Both the position numbers and the translations under genes were made by a program. The notes under the pieces were generated by a model that did not search any database, was not told the origin of the DNA, and worked only from the letters and a program-made list of their open reading frames with translations. A DNA stretch of 64,000 bases from Bacillota bacterium. GTDB lineage: Bacteria; Bacillota; Clostridia; Lachnospirales; Lachnospiraceae. The stretch covers positions 1 through 64,000 of the forward strand of contig JAEYFP010000041.1 of the NCBI GenBank assembly GCA_023402845.1. The letters are read 5' to 3'. This document shows, piece by piece, positions 7,857 to 17,483 of this stretch (position 1 is its first letter; each line of letters opens with the position of its first letter).

Positions 7857-9554
7857 ATGGGGGAAAGAAATCAGTTACTGATTGATCATACGATAGCAGA
7901 CTTTTTGAAGGAAGTTTATAATGGGCGTCCGGATGATGCCAAGCCGCTGTCAAGGGCAATCGGCGTTCTTGCTGATGTCATGCAGATCAGTCAGATTTGT
8001 GTGACCTGCCGGGAACCATTGAACAGGTCGATTACTATTTTTAAGCGTTATGACACGCGTATGCTGAATGTGCCGGATTGGGAGTGTATAGAAACCTCCT
8101 ATCATCCCGAGGATACGAAACTGGAATTTTGGAAGGAAGGCGGCGGGGAGTGGATTGAAAATGACATTCTGAATATGATCAACCTGTCGCGCTTTATTAT
8201 TTTATATATCAGGAGAATGTGGTATATTCACGAGGCGATAGATGCAAGCATTCACGACTGCCTGACCGGATTGGTTAATCTTACAGGCCTTACGAATGCG
8301 ATACAAAGCCTGATTGACCAAGATGTTGTCTATCGGTATTCAATCCTCTACATGAGTGCATACAAGCTGCAGATTATCAACCAGAAATACGGTTATGAAA
8401 TCGGCAATCAAGTGATGCTTCAGGTCTCCAAAAAGGTACAGGCATTTACACTCGGACAATCTAAGGAACAGGTGATTGCGAGACTTGTAAACGATAATCT
8501 TGTCGTTATAGTACATAATTCCAATTTACAGAAGTATTTGGATTTTTTGTCCGGTCTGGAGGTCACGTTTACCTATAATCAGGAGCAGGTAAAACAGAAA
8601 ATCTTATTTTGTGTCGGCATTTATAAAATGAAAAAAGAGGATACAAACGTTCAGCTTCCAATCGAATATGCGATGGCCGCGTATACGCTTTCTTGTCAGG
8701 GTGGCCGCTCGATGATTGTTTATTATAATGAGGAAATTCATAAGCAGTTTTTAAAGGAAAAGGACATTGAGGCGAGGATGGCGGATGCATTGCGGGATAG
8801 GGAGTTTTTGGTGTACTATCAGCCCAAAATCGAACTGAGCAGCAGCCGCATCGTCGGCGCGGAGGCACTGGTGCGCTGGCGTACAAACGGAAGGATCATG
8901 CCTCCCGCGGAGTTTATTCCGATTTTTGAGAAAAACGGCTTTGTTTGTCAGATTGACTTTTTCGTGCTGCGCACTGTATGCAGGAGCATGCGAAAATGGC
9001 TGGTCGACGGCTTGGATGTTGTAAAGATCTCCGTCAATTTTTCCAGAATGCATCTGCTGAACGAGCATTTTACGGACGAAATTGTAGCGACATTAAAAGA
9101 ATATATGATTCCGGTAAAATATATTGAAATTGAGTTTACGGAGAGTTCTGACTGGGATGACAGCACGAAGCTTGCAACGGCACTGGAGGAGTTAAAAGAT
9201 CATGGAATCGCTACCGCGATGGATGATTTTGGAACAGGCTATTCCTCGCTCGGCCTGTTGACAAACCTCTCTTTTGATATTTTGAAAATTGACAAATCAC
9301 TTCTTGATGCGGAAAATGTTTCGGAGCGGGAGAGGATTGTCATGAACAATATCGTCCATATGGTGCAGGATTTGGATATTGATGTCATCATGGAAGGTGT
9401 GGAAACGGTTGAGCAGGTGGAATTTTTAAAAGAAATCCACTGTAATATGGCACAGGGCTTTTTATTTGACAGACCTCTTCCGATCGAAGAATTTGAAGAT
9501 CGTCTGAACAGGGGCAGCTATGAGAGAATCTATCAACGAAAAACGGAGGAATAA
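7857..9554 (+). CDS. Degenerate GGDEF plus EAL domain protein, probable c-di-GMP phosphodiesterase
   Basis: The 565-residue protein has an N-terminal region of about 130 residues with no obvious known domain. A GGDEF-like domain follows (about 135-290), in which the catalytic loop reads VNDNLVV, so diguanylate cyclase activity is unlikely. The EAL domain (about 305-555) keeps the expected catalytic set: EALVRW, the Asn of SVNFS, the Glu of EFTES, DDFGTGYSS, KIDKSL, MEGVET and AQGFLF. It should therefore hydrolyse c-di-GMP, with the GGDEF part perhaps sensing GTP. No membrane segment is seen. Its stop is 2 bases before the hflK start codon, which implies tight co-expression. Confidence 0.9.
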   Translation: MGERNQLLIDHTIADFLKEVYNGRPDDAKPLSRAIGVLADVMQISQICVTCREPLNRSITIFKRYDTRMLNVPDWECIETSYHPEDTKLEFWKEGGGEWIENDILNMINLSRFIILYIRRMWYIHEAIDASIHDCLTGLVNLTGLTNAIQSLIDQDVVYRYSILYMSAYKLQIINQKYGYEIGNQVMLQVSKKVQAFTLGQSKEQVIARLVNDNLVVIVHNSNLQKYLDFLSGLEVTFTYNQEQVKQKILFCVGIYKMKKEDTNVQLPIEYAMAAYTLSCQGGRSMIVYYNEEIHKQFLKEKDIEARMADALRDREFLVYYQPKIELSSSRIVGAEALVRWRTNGRIMPPAEFIPIFEKNGFVCQIDFFVLRTVCRSMRKWLVDGLDVVKISVNFSRMHLLNEHFTDEIVATLKEYMIPVKYIEIEFTESSDWDDSTKLATALEELKDHGIATAMDDFGTGYSSLGLLTNLSFDILKIDKSLLDAENVSERERIVMNNIVHMVQDLDIDVIMEGVETVEQVEFLKEIHCNMAQGFLFDRPLPIEEFEDRLNRGSYERIYQRKTEE

Positions 9555-9556
9555 AA

Positions 9557-10564
9557 ATGGCATTTGATGAGTTTGGCAAGAATAAAGGGTTTCAAGCCTT
9601 TAAGAAAGGAAATGGGCCCAAAAAGGGAGGCGGTGCGCCCGTGACGGGAAAGGTGCTGCGGACTGTCGGCATTGTCTTGCTTGTTCTCCTTGCGGTCATA
9701 TTGATTTCTGGATCCTTTTATTCGATTCAGGAAGAGGAGCAGGCTGTCGTTTGTACGTTCGGAAAGCCGAAGGCGGTGACAGAGCCGGGCCTGCATCTCA
9801 AGGTTCCGGTTGTGCAGACTGTGAGCAAGGTCAATACAACAATCCAGGGCTTTGCGATTGGTTATACGAGTGATTATGAGTATAATTATAACGGCTCGGA
9901 GGGTGAAGAAGAAGGGATGATGATTACCTCCGACTATAACTTCATTAAAATTGACTTCTATGCGGAATACCGCATTACCGATCCTGTGAAGGCACTCTAT
10001 GCGTCCGAGGATCCGCAGAGGATTCTGACGAACATCGCACAAAACTGCATCAGAACGACGATCGGCTCCTATGGCGTCGATGCTATCCTGACAACAGGGA
10101 AAAATGAAATTCAGGCGAACATCAAGGAAATGATACTGAAAAAGCTGGAAGCATTGGATATAGGGATTCAGCTTGTCAATATTACGATTCAGGATGCGGA
10201 GCCGCCGACAGAAGAGGTCATTACCGCATTTAAATCTGTAGAGACGGCAAAGCAGGGTAAGGAAACGTCTCTGAATAATGCAAATAAATACAGAAACGAA
10301 CAGATTCCGAGTGCCGAAGCACGGGCCGACAAGATTTTACAGGATGCCGAGGCTCAAAAGCAGGCGCGAATCAATGAAGCAGAAGGTCAGGTTGCCAGAT
10401 TTAATTCCATGTATAATGAATACGTGAAATATCCGACGATAACAAAGCAGCGTATGTTTTATGAGACGATGGAGGATGTTCTGCCCGGTATCAAGGTGAT
10501 CATCCAGGGTACGGACGGCGACAGCGTGCAGGAAATACTGCCGTTAGATTCATTTACACAGTAG
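9557..10564 (+). CDS. hflK: HflK-like SPFH/band 7 membrane protein
   Basis: The 335-residue protein has a short cytoplasmic head, one membrane helix (about residues 33-53) and an SPFH/band 7 domain beginning EEEQAVVCTFGKPKAVTEPG. A C-terminal coiled coil rich in Ala/Glu/Gln follows (about 225-280). HflK and HflC form a large membrane cage that modulates the FtsH protease. HflC is encoded 11 bases downstream, as usual. No ftsH is in the window. GGAGG precedes the ATG. Confidence 0.9.
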   Translation: MAFDEFGKNKGFQAFKKGNGPKKGGGAPVTGKVLRTVGIVLLVLLAVILISGSFYSIQEEEQAVVCTFGKPKAVTEPGLHLKVPVVQTVSKVNTTIQGFAIGYTSDYEYNYNGSEGEEEGMMITSDYNFIKIDFYAEYRITDPVKALYASEDPQRILTNIAQNCIRTTIGSYGVDAILTTGKNEIQANIKEMILKKLEALDIGIQLVNITIQDAEPPTEEVITAFKSVETAKQGKETSLNNANKYRNEQIPSAEARADKILQDAEAQKQARINEAEGQVARFNSMYNEYVKYPTITKQRMFYETMEDVLPGIKVIIQGTDGDSVQEILPLDSFTQ

Positions 10565-10575
10565 GAGGAAAACAG

Positions 10576-11589
10576 ATGGCGGAAGCAGAGCGGTTTGATT
10601 CGGAAGGAATGCCGAGAAAAAAAGAAAGACATCGTAAATCATGGATTGTGTGGGTCATCTTGCTGTTTTTGTTGATTACGGCGGGCTCATCAATTGTGAT
10701 TTGTCATGAAAATGAATACAAGTTAATACGCCAGTTCGGGCGTGTGGAGCGGACAATTTCAAGTGCGGGACTCTATTTTAAAATTCCGTTTATTGAGTCG
10801 GTGGATACGATCCCCAAGGAAATTCTGCTGTATGATCTGCCGGCATCGGATGTAATTACCTCCGATAAAAAGTCGATGATCATCGACAGCTATGTGCTGT
10901 GGCGTGTGACTGATCCGCTGAAATTTGCCCAGACATTAAGTTATTCCATCACAAATGCGGAAAACCGCATTGACACGCTTGTATATAATGCAATGAAAAA
11001 TACAATATCAAATATGAAGCAGGATGAAGTCATTAAGAGTCGTGACGGCAAAATGACGATCACCGATGTTGCGGCGGAAGACGAGGGTGTTAAGTCCAAC
11101 GATCTTGTGATTGAGGAGGAGGCAGAGGAAATTGAGATTAAGTCTCTGACCGACGAGATCATGGAGCATATCGGCTCTGTCCATGATCAGTATGGCATTA
11201 AAATTATGACGGTGGAGGTAAAGAAGCTGGATCTGCCGGACGATAATAAGCAAGCAGTTTATACCCGTATGGTTTCGGAGCGGGAAAATATAGCGGCACA
11301 ATATATGGCTGAGGGCGCTTCACAGGCACAGATGATCCAGAATACGACGGACAAAGAGGTTTCTATTATGCTTTCTGAGTCTGAGGCCAGAGCCGAGCAG
11401 CTGAAGGCGGAAGGCGAAGCGGAATATATGAGGATTTTATCCGATGCCTATTCGGATGAAGCCAAGAGTGATTTTTATACATTTGTACGATCTTTGGATG
11501 CGGCCAAGGCGAGTATGACCGGCTCTGCTGAAAAAATTTTGATTTTGCCGGCAGACTCCCCGATTGCGGAAGTATTTACTCAAAAATAA
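10576..11589 (+). CDS. hflC: HflC-like SPFH/band 7 membrane protein
   Basis: The 337-residue partner of HflK has a membrane helix at about residues 24-42 and then HENEYKLIRQFGRVERTI, the start of its band 7 domain. In the middle there is an acidic insertion (about 160-200, with EEEAEEIEIKS) that is not usual in proteobacterial HflC. The Ala/Glu-rich helix before the C-terminus (QMIQNT...EARAEQLKAEGEAEYMRIL, quoted in parts) is characteristic of HflC. It lies between hflK and an aminotransferase gene 18 bases downstream. Confidence 0.88.
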   Translation: MAEAERFDSEGMPRKKERHRKSWIVWVILLFLLITAGSSIVICHENEYKLIRQFGRVERTISSAGLYFKIPFIESVDTIPKEILLYDLPASDVITSDKKSMIIDSYVLWRVTDPLKFAQTLSYSITNAENRIDTLVYNAMKNTISNMKQDEVIKSRDGKMTITDVAAEDEGVKSNDLVIEEEAEEIEIKSLTDEIMEHIGSVHDQYGIKIMTVEVKKLDLPDDNKQAVYTRMVSERENIAAQYMAEGASQAQMIQNTTDKEVSIMLSESEARAEQLKAEGEAEYMRILSDAYSDEAKSDFYTFVRSLDAAKASMTGSAEKILILPADSPIAEVFTQK

Positions 11590-11607
11590 GAAAAAGAGGA
11601 TAACAGG

Positions 11608-12792
11608 ATGATTTCAGAAAAAATGGTCGAACTGGTAAAAGGAAGTTCAGTGATCCGGGCAATGTTTGAGGAAGGGCAGCGGCTTGCAAAAATTTACGGA
11701 GCCGAGAATGTTTATGATTTCAGTCTCGGAAATCCCAATGTCGCGCCGCCTCAGGCAGTAACAGATGCAATCATAGATCTTGCCAAGAACGACAGTCCTA
11801 TGCATCTGCACGGATATATGAGCAATGCGGGCTTTGAGGATGTTCGCAATGCGGTGGCACAGTCTGTTAACAGGCGTTTTGGAACGAGCTACAGTCAGGA
11901 AAATATCATTATGACAGTAGGCGCTGCCAGTGGATTGAATGTTATATTCCGCGCGCTTCTCAATCCGGGAGATGAGGTTATTGCTTTTGCACCGTTTTTC
12001 GGTGAATATCGGAATTATGTGAGGAATTATGATGGAACGCTTGTCGTGATCTCTCCGAATACCGTGGATTTTCAGCCGAAGCTTGATGAGTTTGAGCAAA
12101 AAATTACGGCAAATACGAAATGTGTCATTGTGAATTCCCCTAATAACCCGACCGGCGTTGTTTATTCGGAGGAGACGATTGTAAAAATGGCAGAGATCCT
12201 CACAAAAAAGGGAAAGGAATTCGGTACCGAGATCTATCTTGTGACGGATGAACCATACAGGGAACTTGTATACGGGGATGCAGAAGTACCTTATATTCCG
12301 AAATACTATCGGAACACGATTGTCGGCTATTCGTTCAGCAAGTCGCTGTCTCTACCGGGCGAACGCATCGGGTATCTTGTTATTCCGGGTGAAGTTGCGG
12401 ACTATGAAATGGTATATGGTGCGGCAGGCGTTGCAAACCGCATTCTGGGTTATGTCAATGCACCGTCGATGTTTCAGCTTGTGGTGGCCAGGTGTATTGA
12501 TGAAAAGACGGATATTTCTTATTATGAACAGAACCGGAACACGCTGTATGACGGGCTGATGAAGCTCGGCTTTACGTGCCAGAAACCGGAGGGCGCGTTC
12601 TATCTGTTTATGAAATCTCCGATCGAGGACGAAAAAGTATTTTGCGAGATGGCAAAAAAATATAATATTCTGATCGTTCCGGGTTCAAGCTTTGCATGTC
12701 CGCATTATGTGCGCATCGCATACTGTGTGTCCTATGAGACGATTGTCAATGCACTTCCGAAATTTGAGGAGCTCGCAGCGGAAGTATTTTAG
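11608..12792 (+). CDS. PLP-dependent class I/II aminotransferase (aspartate aminotransferase family)
   Basis: The 394-residue protein shows the fold-type I signature set: NSPNNPTGVV for substrate binding, VTDEPYREL with the PLP ring Asp, FSKSLSLPGERIG with the Schiff-base Lys (about residue 246), and a C-terminal Arg in YVRIAYCVS. It transfers amino groups between amino acids and 2-oxo acids; aspartate or an aromatic amino acid are likely donors, but substrate cannot be fixed by eye. It is co-directional with hisC downstream (52 bases), so both may feed amino-acid synthesis. Confidence 0.9.
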   Translation: MISEKMVELVKGSSVIRAMFEEGQRLAKIYGAENVYDFSLGNPNVAPPQAVTDAIIDLAKNDSPMHLHGYMSNAGFEDVRNAVAQSVNRRFGTSYSQENIIMTVGAASGLNVIFRALLNPGDEVIAFAPFFGEYRNYVRNYDGTLVVISPNTVDFQPKLDEFEQKITANTKCVIVNSPNNPTGVVYSEETIVKMAEILTKKGKEFGTEIYLVTDEPYRELVYGDAEVPYIPKYYRNTIVGYSFSKSLSLPGERIGYLVIPGEVADYEMVYGAAGVANRILGYVNAPSMFQLVVARCIDEKTDISYYEQNRNTLYDGLMKLGFTCQKPEGAFYLFMKSPIEDEKVFCEMAKKYNILIVPGSSFACPHYVRIAYCVSYETIVNALPKFEELAAEVF

Positions 12793-12844
12793 TTATTACA
12801 GGGAAAAAGGTTCCTGTTCACACAGGGAAAAGAGGTAAAACAAA

Positions 12845-13897
12845 ATGAGCTGGGAAGAAAATGTACGGCGTGTTGAGCCGTATGTACCGGGCGAGCAGCC
12901 TAAAACAGCCGGTACGGTCATAAAATTAAATGCAAATGAGTTTCCTTACCCGCCTACACCGCTGGTCAGGGAGGCGATGGAAATGCTTGATACGGATTTG
13001 CTGCGGCTGTATCCGAGCAGTACGGCGGAGCCGCTGGTAGAAGCGATTGCTGCGCATTACGGCTTTGAGAAGGATGAGGTTTTTGTCGGGGTCGGTTCGG
13101 ACGATGTGTTGGCAAACAGTTTTTTGACCTTTTTTCATTCCCAAAAGCCGATCTTGTTTCCTGATATCACGTATTCCTTTTATGATGTGTGGGCTCATGT
13201 ATACGATATTCCGTATGAATTGCAGCCGCTCGGTGCAGACTTTCGAATTGTAAAAGAGGATTACTTTAAAGAAAACGGCGGCATCGTGATTGCGAACCCG
13301 AATGCGCCGACCGGAATCAGTGAACCCGTGGAAGCTATTGAGGAGATTATAAAGCGGAATCCCGGCTCGGTTGTGATCATTGATGAGGCATATGTGGATT
13401 TCGGCGGAGAATCCGCCCTTTTGCTCACAAGAAAATATAACAATGTACTCGTTGTACAGACTTTTTCCAAGTCGCGTGCGTTTGCGGGGATGCGGATTGG
13501 CTTTGCGGTTGGAAATAAAGAGCTGATCAGGTATTTGAATGACATTAAATTTTCTGTCAATTCCTACACAATGAATCGAACCGCAATTTATTATGGAATT
13601 AAGGCTGTTGAAGATGAGGTTTATTTCAGGGAAACGCTTTCAAAAGTAATCGCAACAAGAGAACGCTGTAAGGCAGAATTGACAAAGCTGGGCTTTGCCT
13701 GCACGGATACAAGGACGAATTTCATTTTTGCAACGCACAAAAGCATTCCGGCAAAAGAATTGTTTACTTATTTGAAAACGAAACAAATTTATGTCCGTTA
13801 CTTTGAGAAACCGCGGATCGATAATTATCTGCGCATTACCATAGGAACGGATGAACAGATGGATGCACTGTTAATGGCATTGCGTGCAAAATGTTGA
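12845..13897 (+). CDS. hisC: Histidinol-phosphate aminotransferase
   Basis: The 350-residue protein has KLNANEFPYPP near the N-terminus (a hallmark of HisC), then NPNAPTG, IIDEAYVDFG and TFSKSRAFAGMRIG with the PLP-binding Lys near residue 208. HisC converts imidazole-acetol phosphate to histidinol phosphate and is sometimes also used for aromatic amino acids or in cobalamin-type CobD roles. No other his gene is nearby, so the metabolic role is less certain than the family. The gene overlaps the methyltransferase start by 7 bases. Confidence 0.85.
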   Translation: MSWEENVRRVEPYVPGEQPKTAGTVIKLNANEFPYPPTPLVREAMEMLDTDLLRLYPSSTAEPLVEAIAAHYGFEKDEVFVGVGSDDVLANSFLTFFHSQKPILFPDITYSFYDVWAHVYDIPYELQPLGADFRIVKEDYFKENGGIVIANPNAPTGISEPVEAIEEIIKRNPGSVVIIDEAYVDFGGESALLLTRKYNNVLVVQTFSKSRAFAGMRIGFAVGNKELIRYLNDIKFSVNSYTMNRTAIYYGIKAVEDEVYFRETLSKVIATRERCKAELTKLGFACTDTRTNFIFATHKSIPAKELFTYLKTKQIYVRYFEKPRIDNYLRITIGTDEQMDALLMALRAKC

Positions 13898-14655
13898 GGG
13901 CCTATACCGGCTTTGCCGGAGTCTATGACAGTTTTATGGATAATGTTCCGTATGAGGATTGGTGCGGCTATGTGACGGGACTGCTTAAGGAATATAAAAT
14001 AACAGAGGGTTTATTGCTTGATCTTGGCTGCGGCACCGGTACGCTGACGGAGCTTTTGGCAGCAAAGGGATATGATATGATCGGCATCGACAGTTCAGAG
14101 GATATGCTTTCGATCGCGATGGAAAAACGGACTGTTTCCGGCAGTGATATTTTGTATCTGCTGCAGGATATGCGTGAATTTGAATTGTATGGAACTGTGC
14201 GGGGTGTTATCAGCATATGTGATAGTATGAACTATTTGACGGAGGCCGTGGATATGCTCACGGTCTTTCGGCTTGTGAAAAATTATCTGGACTGGGATGG
14301 TATTTTTATTTTTGATTTGAACACAATCTATAAATATGAGGAACTGCTTGGAGACCATGTATTTGCGGAGAATCGTGAGGAATGCAGTTTCATTTGGGAA
14401 AACGAATATGACGAGCAGGAAATGCTGAATGAATATGCCTTGACATTATTTGTTCGAGAGGGTGATCTTTACAGGAAGCATGAAGAGATTCATTATCAGC
14501 GGGCCTATGGGCTGGAAGAGGTAAAGAAGCTGGTGGATGAGTCAGGGCTTCAGCTCTTGGCGGTTTATGATGCATTTACTCATGAAGCACCTAAAGAAGA
14601 CAGCGAGCGTGTGTATTTTATTGCAAAAAAGGACAGGGAAAGAAATGATCAATGA
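13891..14655 (+). CDS. Class I SAM-dependent methyltransferase
   Basis: The 254-residue protein contains LLLDLGCGTGTLTELLAAKG (SAM-binding motif I, about 44-63) and IGIDSSEDML (motif II), typical of Rossmann-fold methyltransferases. The C-terminal half follows the pattern of the YcgJ/YjiC-like small-molecule methyltransferases found next to hslO in many Clostridia. The substrate is unknown. The start ATG overlaps the hisC stop (ATGTTGA), and its own 3' end overlaps hslO by 11 bases, so translation of these genes is probably coupled. Confidence 0.85.
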   Translation: MLRAYTGFAGVYDSFMDNVPYEDWCGYVTGLLKEYKITEGLLLDLGCGTGTLTELLAAKGYDMIGIDSSEDMLSIAMEKRTVSGSDILYLLQDMREFELYGTVRGVISICDSMNYLTEAVDMLTVFRLVKNYLDWDGIFIFDLNTIYKYEELLGDHVFAENREECSFIWENEYDEQEMLNEYALTLFVREGDLYRKHEEIHYQRAYGLEEVKKLVDESGLQLLAVYDAFTHEAPKEDSERVYFIAKKDRERNDQ

Positions 14656-15529
14656 TTATATTGTACGTGCGATAGCGGGTGACGGACAAATCCGTGCATT
14701 CGCGGCTACGACGCGACTGATTGCGGAGACTGCAAGAGCGTCTCATAATACAAGTCCGGTAGTGACGGCAGCACTTGGAAGGCTTTTGACGGCGGGCGCA
14801 ATGATGGGTACGATGCTGAAGGGAGAAAAGGATCTGCTGACGCTGCAGATCAGAGGAAACGGACCGATGAAGGGTTTGACGGTGACGGCTGATTCTTCAT
14901 CGAACGTAAAAGGCTATGCACTTGTCCCGGATGTGCGCATTCCGGCTAACGCCAAGGGAAAACTTGATGTGTCAGGCGCGATCGGGGACGGCATCCTGAG
15001 CGTCATCAAGGATATGGGAATGAAGGACCCGTATGTGGGTCAGACAGTGTTGCAGACCGGTGAAATTGCGGAGGATCTGACCTATTATTTTGCTACGTCG
15101 GAACAGGTGCCTTCCGCCGTCGGATTGGGCGTACTGATGAACAGAGATAATACGGTCCGCAGATCGGGCGGATTTATCATTCAGCTGATGCCTTTTGCGG
15201 AGGATTCACTGATTGCGAAGCTGGAGGAAAAGCTTTCCGGTACACCGTCAGTGACGACACTGCTCGATGAAGGCAGGACGCCCGAGGCACTTCTTGAATA
15301 TCTGCTTGGAGATTTTGGCGTGGAAGTTCTGGATACGATCCCCACAAGGTTTTATTGCAGCTGTGACAAAACGCGTGTGGAGAAAGTGCTCTTGAGCATC
15401 GGAGAAAAAGATCTGAATGAGATGATTGAAGACGGAAAGCCAATTGAGGTGAAATGTCATTTTTGCGGCCGGGCATATGAATTCAGCACAGAGGAGTTAA
15501 GGACACTGCTGAAGCAGGCTGTAAAATAG
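14645..15529 (+). CDS. hslO: Redox-regulated chaperone Hsp33
   Basis: The 294-residue protein begins MINDYIVRAIAGDGQIRAFA, the classic Hsp33 N-terminus. Its C-terminal zinc site has the four cysteines as CSC (in FYCSCDKTR) and CHFC, which release zinc and form disulphides under oxidative stress to activate the holdase. Length is normal for the family. The ATG at 14645 overlaps the methyltransferase gene by 11 bases; longer in-frame starts would only add unrelated residues. Confidence 0.95.
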   Translation: MINDYIVRAIAGDGQIRAFAATTRLIAETARASHNTSPVVTAALGRLLTAGAMMGTMLKGEKDLLTLQIRGNGPMKGLTVTADSSSNVKGYALVPDVRIPANAKGKLDVSGAIGDGILSVIKDMGMKDPYVGQTVLQTGEIAEDLTYYFATSEQVPSAVGLGVLMNRDNTVRRSGGFIIQLMPFAEDSLIAKLEEKLSGTPSVTTLLDEGRTPEALLEYLLGDFGVEVLDTIPTRFYCSCDKTRVEKVLLSIGEKDLNEMIEDGKPIEVKCHFCGRAYEFSTEELRTLLKQAVK

Positions 15530-15554
15530 AGAAAAGGAAGGGCGGCAGACTAAC

Positions 15555-17468
15555 ATGCAGGATGGATTTATAAAGGCAGCGGCGGTTACGCCGCATAGTA
15601 AAGTCGCGGATGTGGAGCATAACTGCGGCGAGATCGAGCGTTTGATGAGGGAGGCGGCGGAATATGGCGCGAAGGTCATCGTATTTCCGGAGCTTTGCCT
15701 GACAGGATACACGTGTCAGGATTTATTTTTGCAGCCGCTTTTGCTGCAAGCAGCCAGAGAGGGCTTGAAAAGGCTGGTAAAAGCGTCTTCCGGTATAGAT
15801 GCACTTGTATTTGTCGGACTTCCGCTTGAGAAGGACGGGAAACTTTACAATGTGGCTGCGGCATTGAAGGAAGGGAGACTGCTTGCCTTTATTCCTAAGA
15901 AATTCATTCCTAACTACTCAGAATTTTATGAGGCGAGACATTTTGCGGCAGGCAGCGAAGCTGCCGAGCCATTTTTGTTTGACGGTAATCAGGTGTTGTT
16001 CGGACAGAATATTCTGTTCTGCTCGGAGGAACCAGAGGGCATCCAAATAGCTGCCGAAATTTGTGAAGATTTATGGGTGCCGAATTCGCCGAGTACTTCA
16101 CATGCATTAAGCGGAGCCAATCTCATCGTTAATTTATCGGCGAGCAATGAAGTCATCGGGAAGGAAGAATATCGCAGACTGCTTGTAAAGTCCGCTTCGG
16201 CCAAGCTTGTCTGCGGCTATGTCTATGCAAGTGCGGGCGATGGGGAATCAACACAGGATCTCGTATTTTCAGGGCATAACCTGATTGCAGAGAACGGTGC
16301 GCTGCTTGGTGAAACGGAATGCTTTGAAAACAGGACACTTTACGGGGATATTGATATTGCCAGACTTAGGGCGGAACGGCGCCGGATGAATACGTTTGCC
16401 TCAAACACTGATTTTGCTTTGCATAAAATAGCAATTGGTTTCAAGAAAGAGCTGTGCAGACTGGAAAGAACATTCCCTTCCAGGCCATTTGTTCCGTTGG
16501 ATGATACGGAGAAGGAGAGGCGCTGTGAAAGAATTCTTACAATGCAGGCCGCAGGCTTGCAGAAGAGGTTTGCCCATACCGGAAGCCGCTCGGCAGTAAT
16601 CGGTATTTCGGGTGGCCTGGATTCTACGCTGGCGCTGCTTGTGACGGTAAGAGCGTTTGATCGCCTTCATAAAAAAAGAGAGGACATCATTGCAGTGACG
16701 ATGCCCTGCTTTGGGACGACAGACCGCACTTACCAAAATGCATGCGAGCTGACAAGGCAGCTGGGCGTTTCTCTGCGCGAAATACCTATTGCAGATGCGG
16801 TCAGACAGCATTTTGCAGATATCGGACATGAAGAAAGCAATCACGATGTAGTTTATGAAAATAGTCAGGCACGTGAGCGGACACAGGTTTTAATGGATAT
16901 TTCCAATCAGACCGACGGCCTTGTGATCGGCACGGGAGATATGTCGGAGCTGGCACTCGGCTGGGCAACCTATAACGGTGACCATATGTCGATGTATGGT
17001 GTGAATGCCGGTGTTCCGAAGACACTTGTGAAGCATCTTGTTGCTCATTATGCAAGAACGTGCAGGGAGGAGACACTTGCGTCTGTTCTCAGGGATGTGC
17101 TGGATACCCCCGTGAGCCCTGAACTGCTCCCGCCCAAAGACGGTGTCATCTCGCAGCGTACGGAGGATTTGGTAGGGCCTTATGAGCTGCATGACTTCTT
17201 TTTATACTACATGCTCCGGTTTGGCTATGAACCGAAAAAAATATACCGCATCGCAAAGCAGGCATTTGCCGGCGAATACGAGGCGGCTGTTATTATCAAG
17301 TGGGAAAAGGTATTTTACAGGCGCTTTTTTTCACAGCAGTTTAAGCGCTCCTGTCTGCCGGACGCTCCAAAGGTTGGTTCTGCCGCAGTTTCGCCGCGGG
17401 GCGATCTGCGCATGCCGTCCGATGCCGTCGGAAAACTCTGGCTGGAACAGCTTGCGCAGTTGGATTGA
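15555..17468 (+). CDS. nadE: Glutamine-dependent NAD+ synthetase
   Basis: The 637-residue protein fuses an N-terminal nitrilase-type glutaminase domain to a C-terminal NAD synthetase. The glutaminase triad is visible as Glu in VFPELCLTGY, Lys in PKKFIPNYSEF and Cys in AAEICEDLW. The synthetase carries the ATP pyrophosphatase loop GISGGLDST near residue 354. The enzyme amidates deamido-NAD+ with ammonia from glutamine. It closes the 7.4-17.5 kb gene run, and its stop is only 15 bases from the convergent membrane-protein gene. Confidence 0.95.
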   Translation: MQDGFIKAAAVTPHSKVADVEHNCGEIERLMREAAEYGAKVIVFPELCLTGYTCQDLFLQPLLLQAAREGLKRLVKASSGIDALVFVGLPLEKDGKLYNVAAALKEGRLLAFIPKKFIPNYSEFYEARHFAAGSEAAEPFLFDGNQVLFGQNILFCSEEPEGIQIAAEICEDLWVPNSPSTSHALSGANLIVNLSASNEVIGKEEYRRLLVKSASAKLVCGYVYASAGDGESTQDLVFSGHNLIAENGALLGETECFENRTLYGDIDIARLRAERRRMNTFASNTDFALHKIAIGFKKELCRLERTFPSRPFVPLDDTEKERRCERILTMQAAGLQKRFAHTGSRSAVIGISGGLDSTLALLVTVRAFDRLHKKREDIIAVTMPCFGTTDRTYQNACELTRQLGVSLREIPIADAVRQHFADIGHEESNHDVVYENSQARERTQVLMDISNQTDGLVIGTGDMSELALGWATYNGDHMSMYGVNAGVPKTLVKHLVAHYARTCREETLASVLRDVLDTPVSPELLPPKDGVISQRTEDLVGPYELHDFFLYYMLRFGYEPKKIYRIAKQAFAGEYEAAVIIKWEKVFYRRFFSQQFKRSCLPDAPKVGSAAVSPRGDLRMPSDAVGKLWLEQLAQLD

Positions 17469-17483
17469 CGGCCGCGTACTTGT

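Noticed and set aside
8263..8740. Active diguanylate cyclase in the GGDEF/EAL protein
   Set aside because: The catalytic loop reads VNDNLVV instead of GGDEF, so cyclase activity is not supported.
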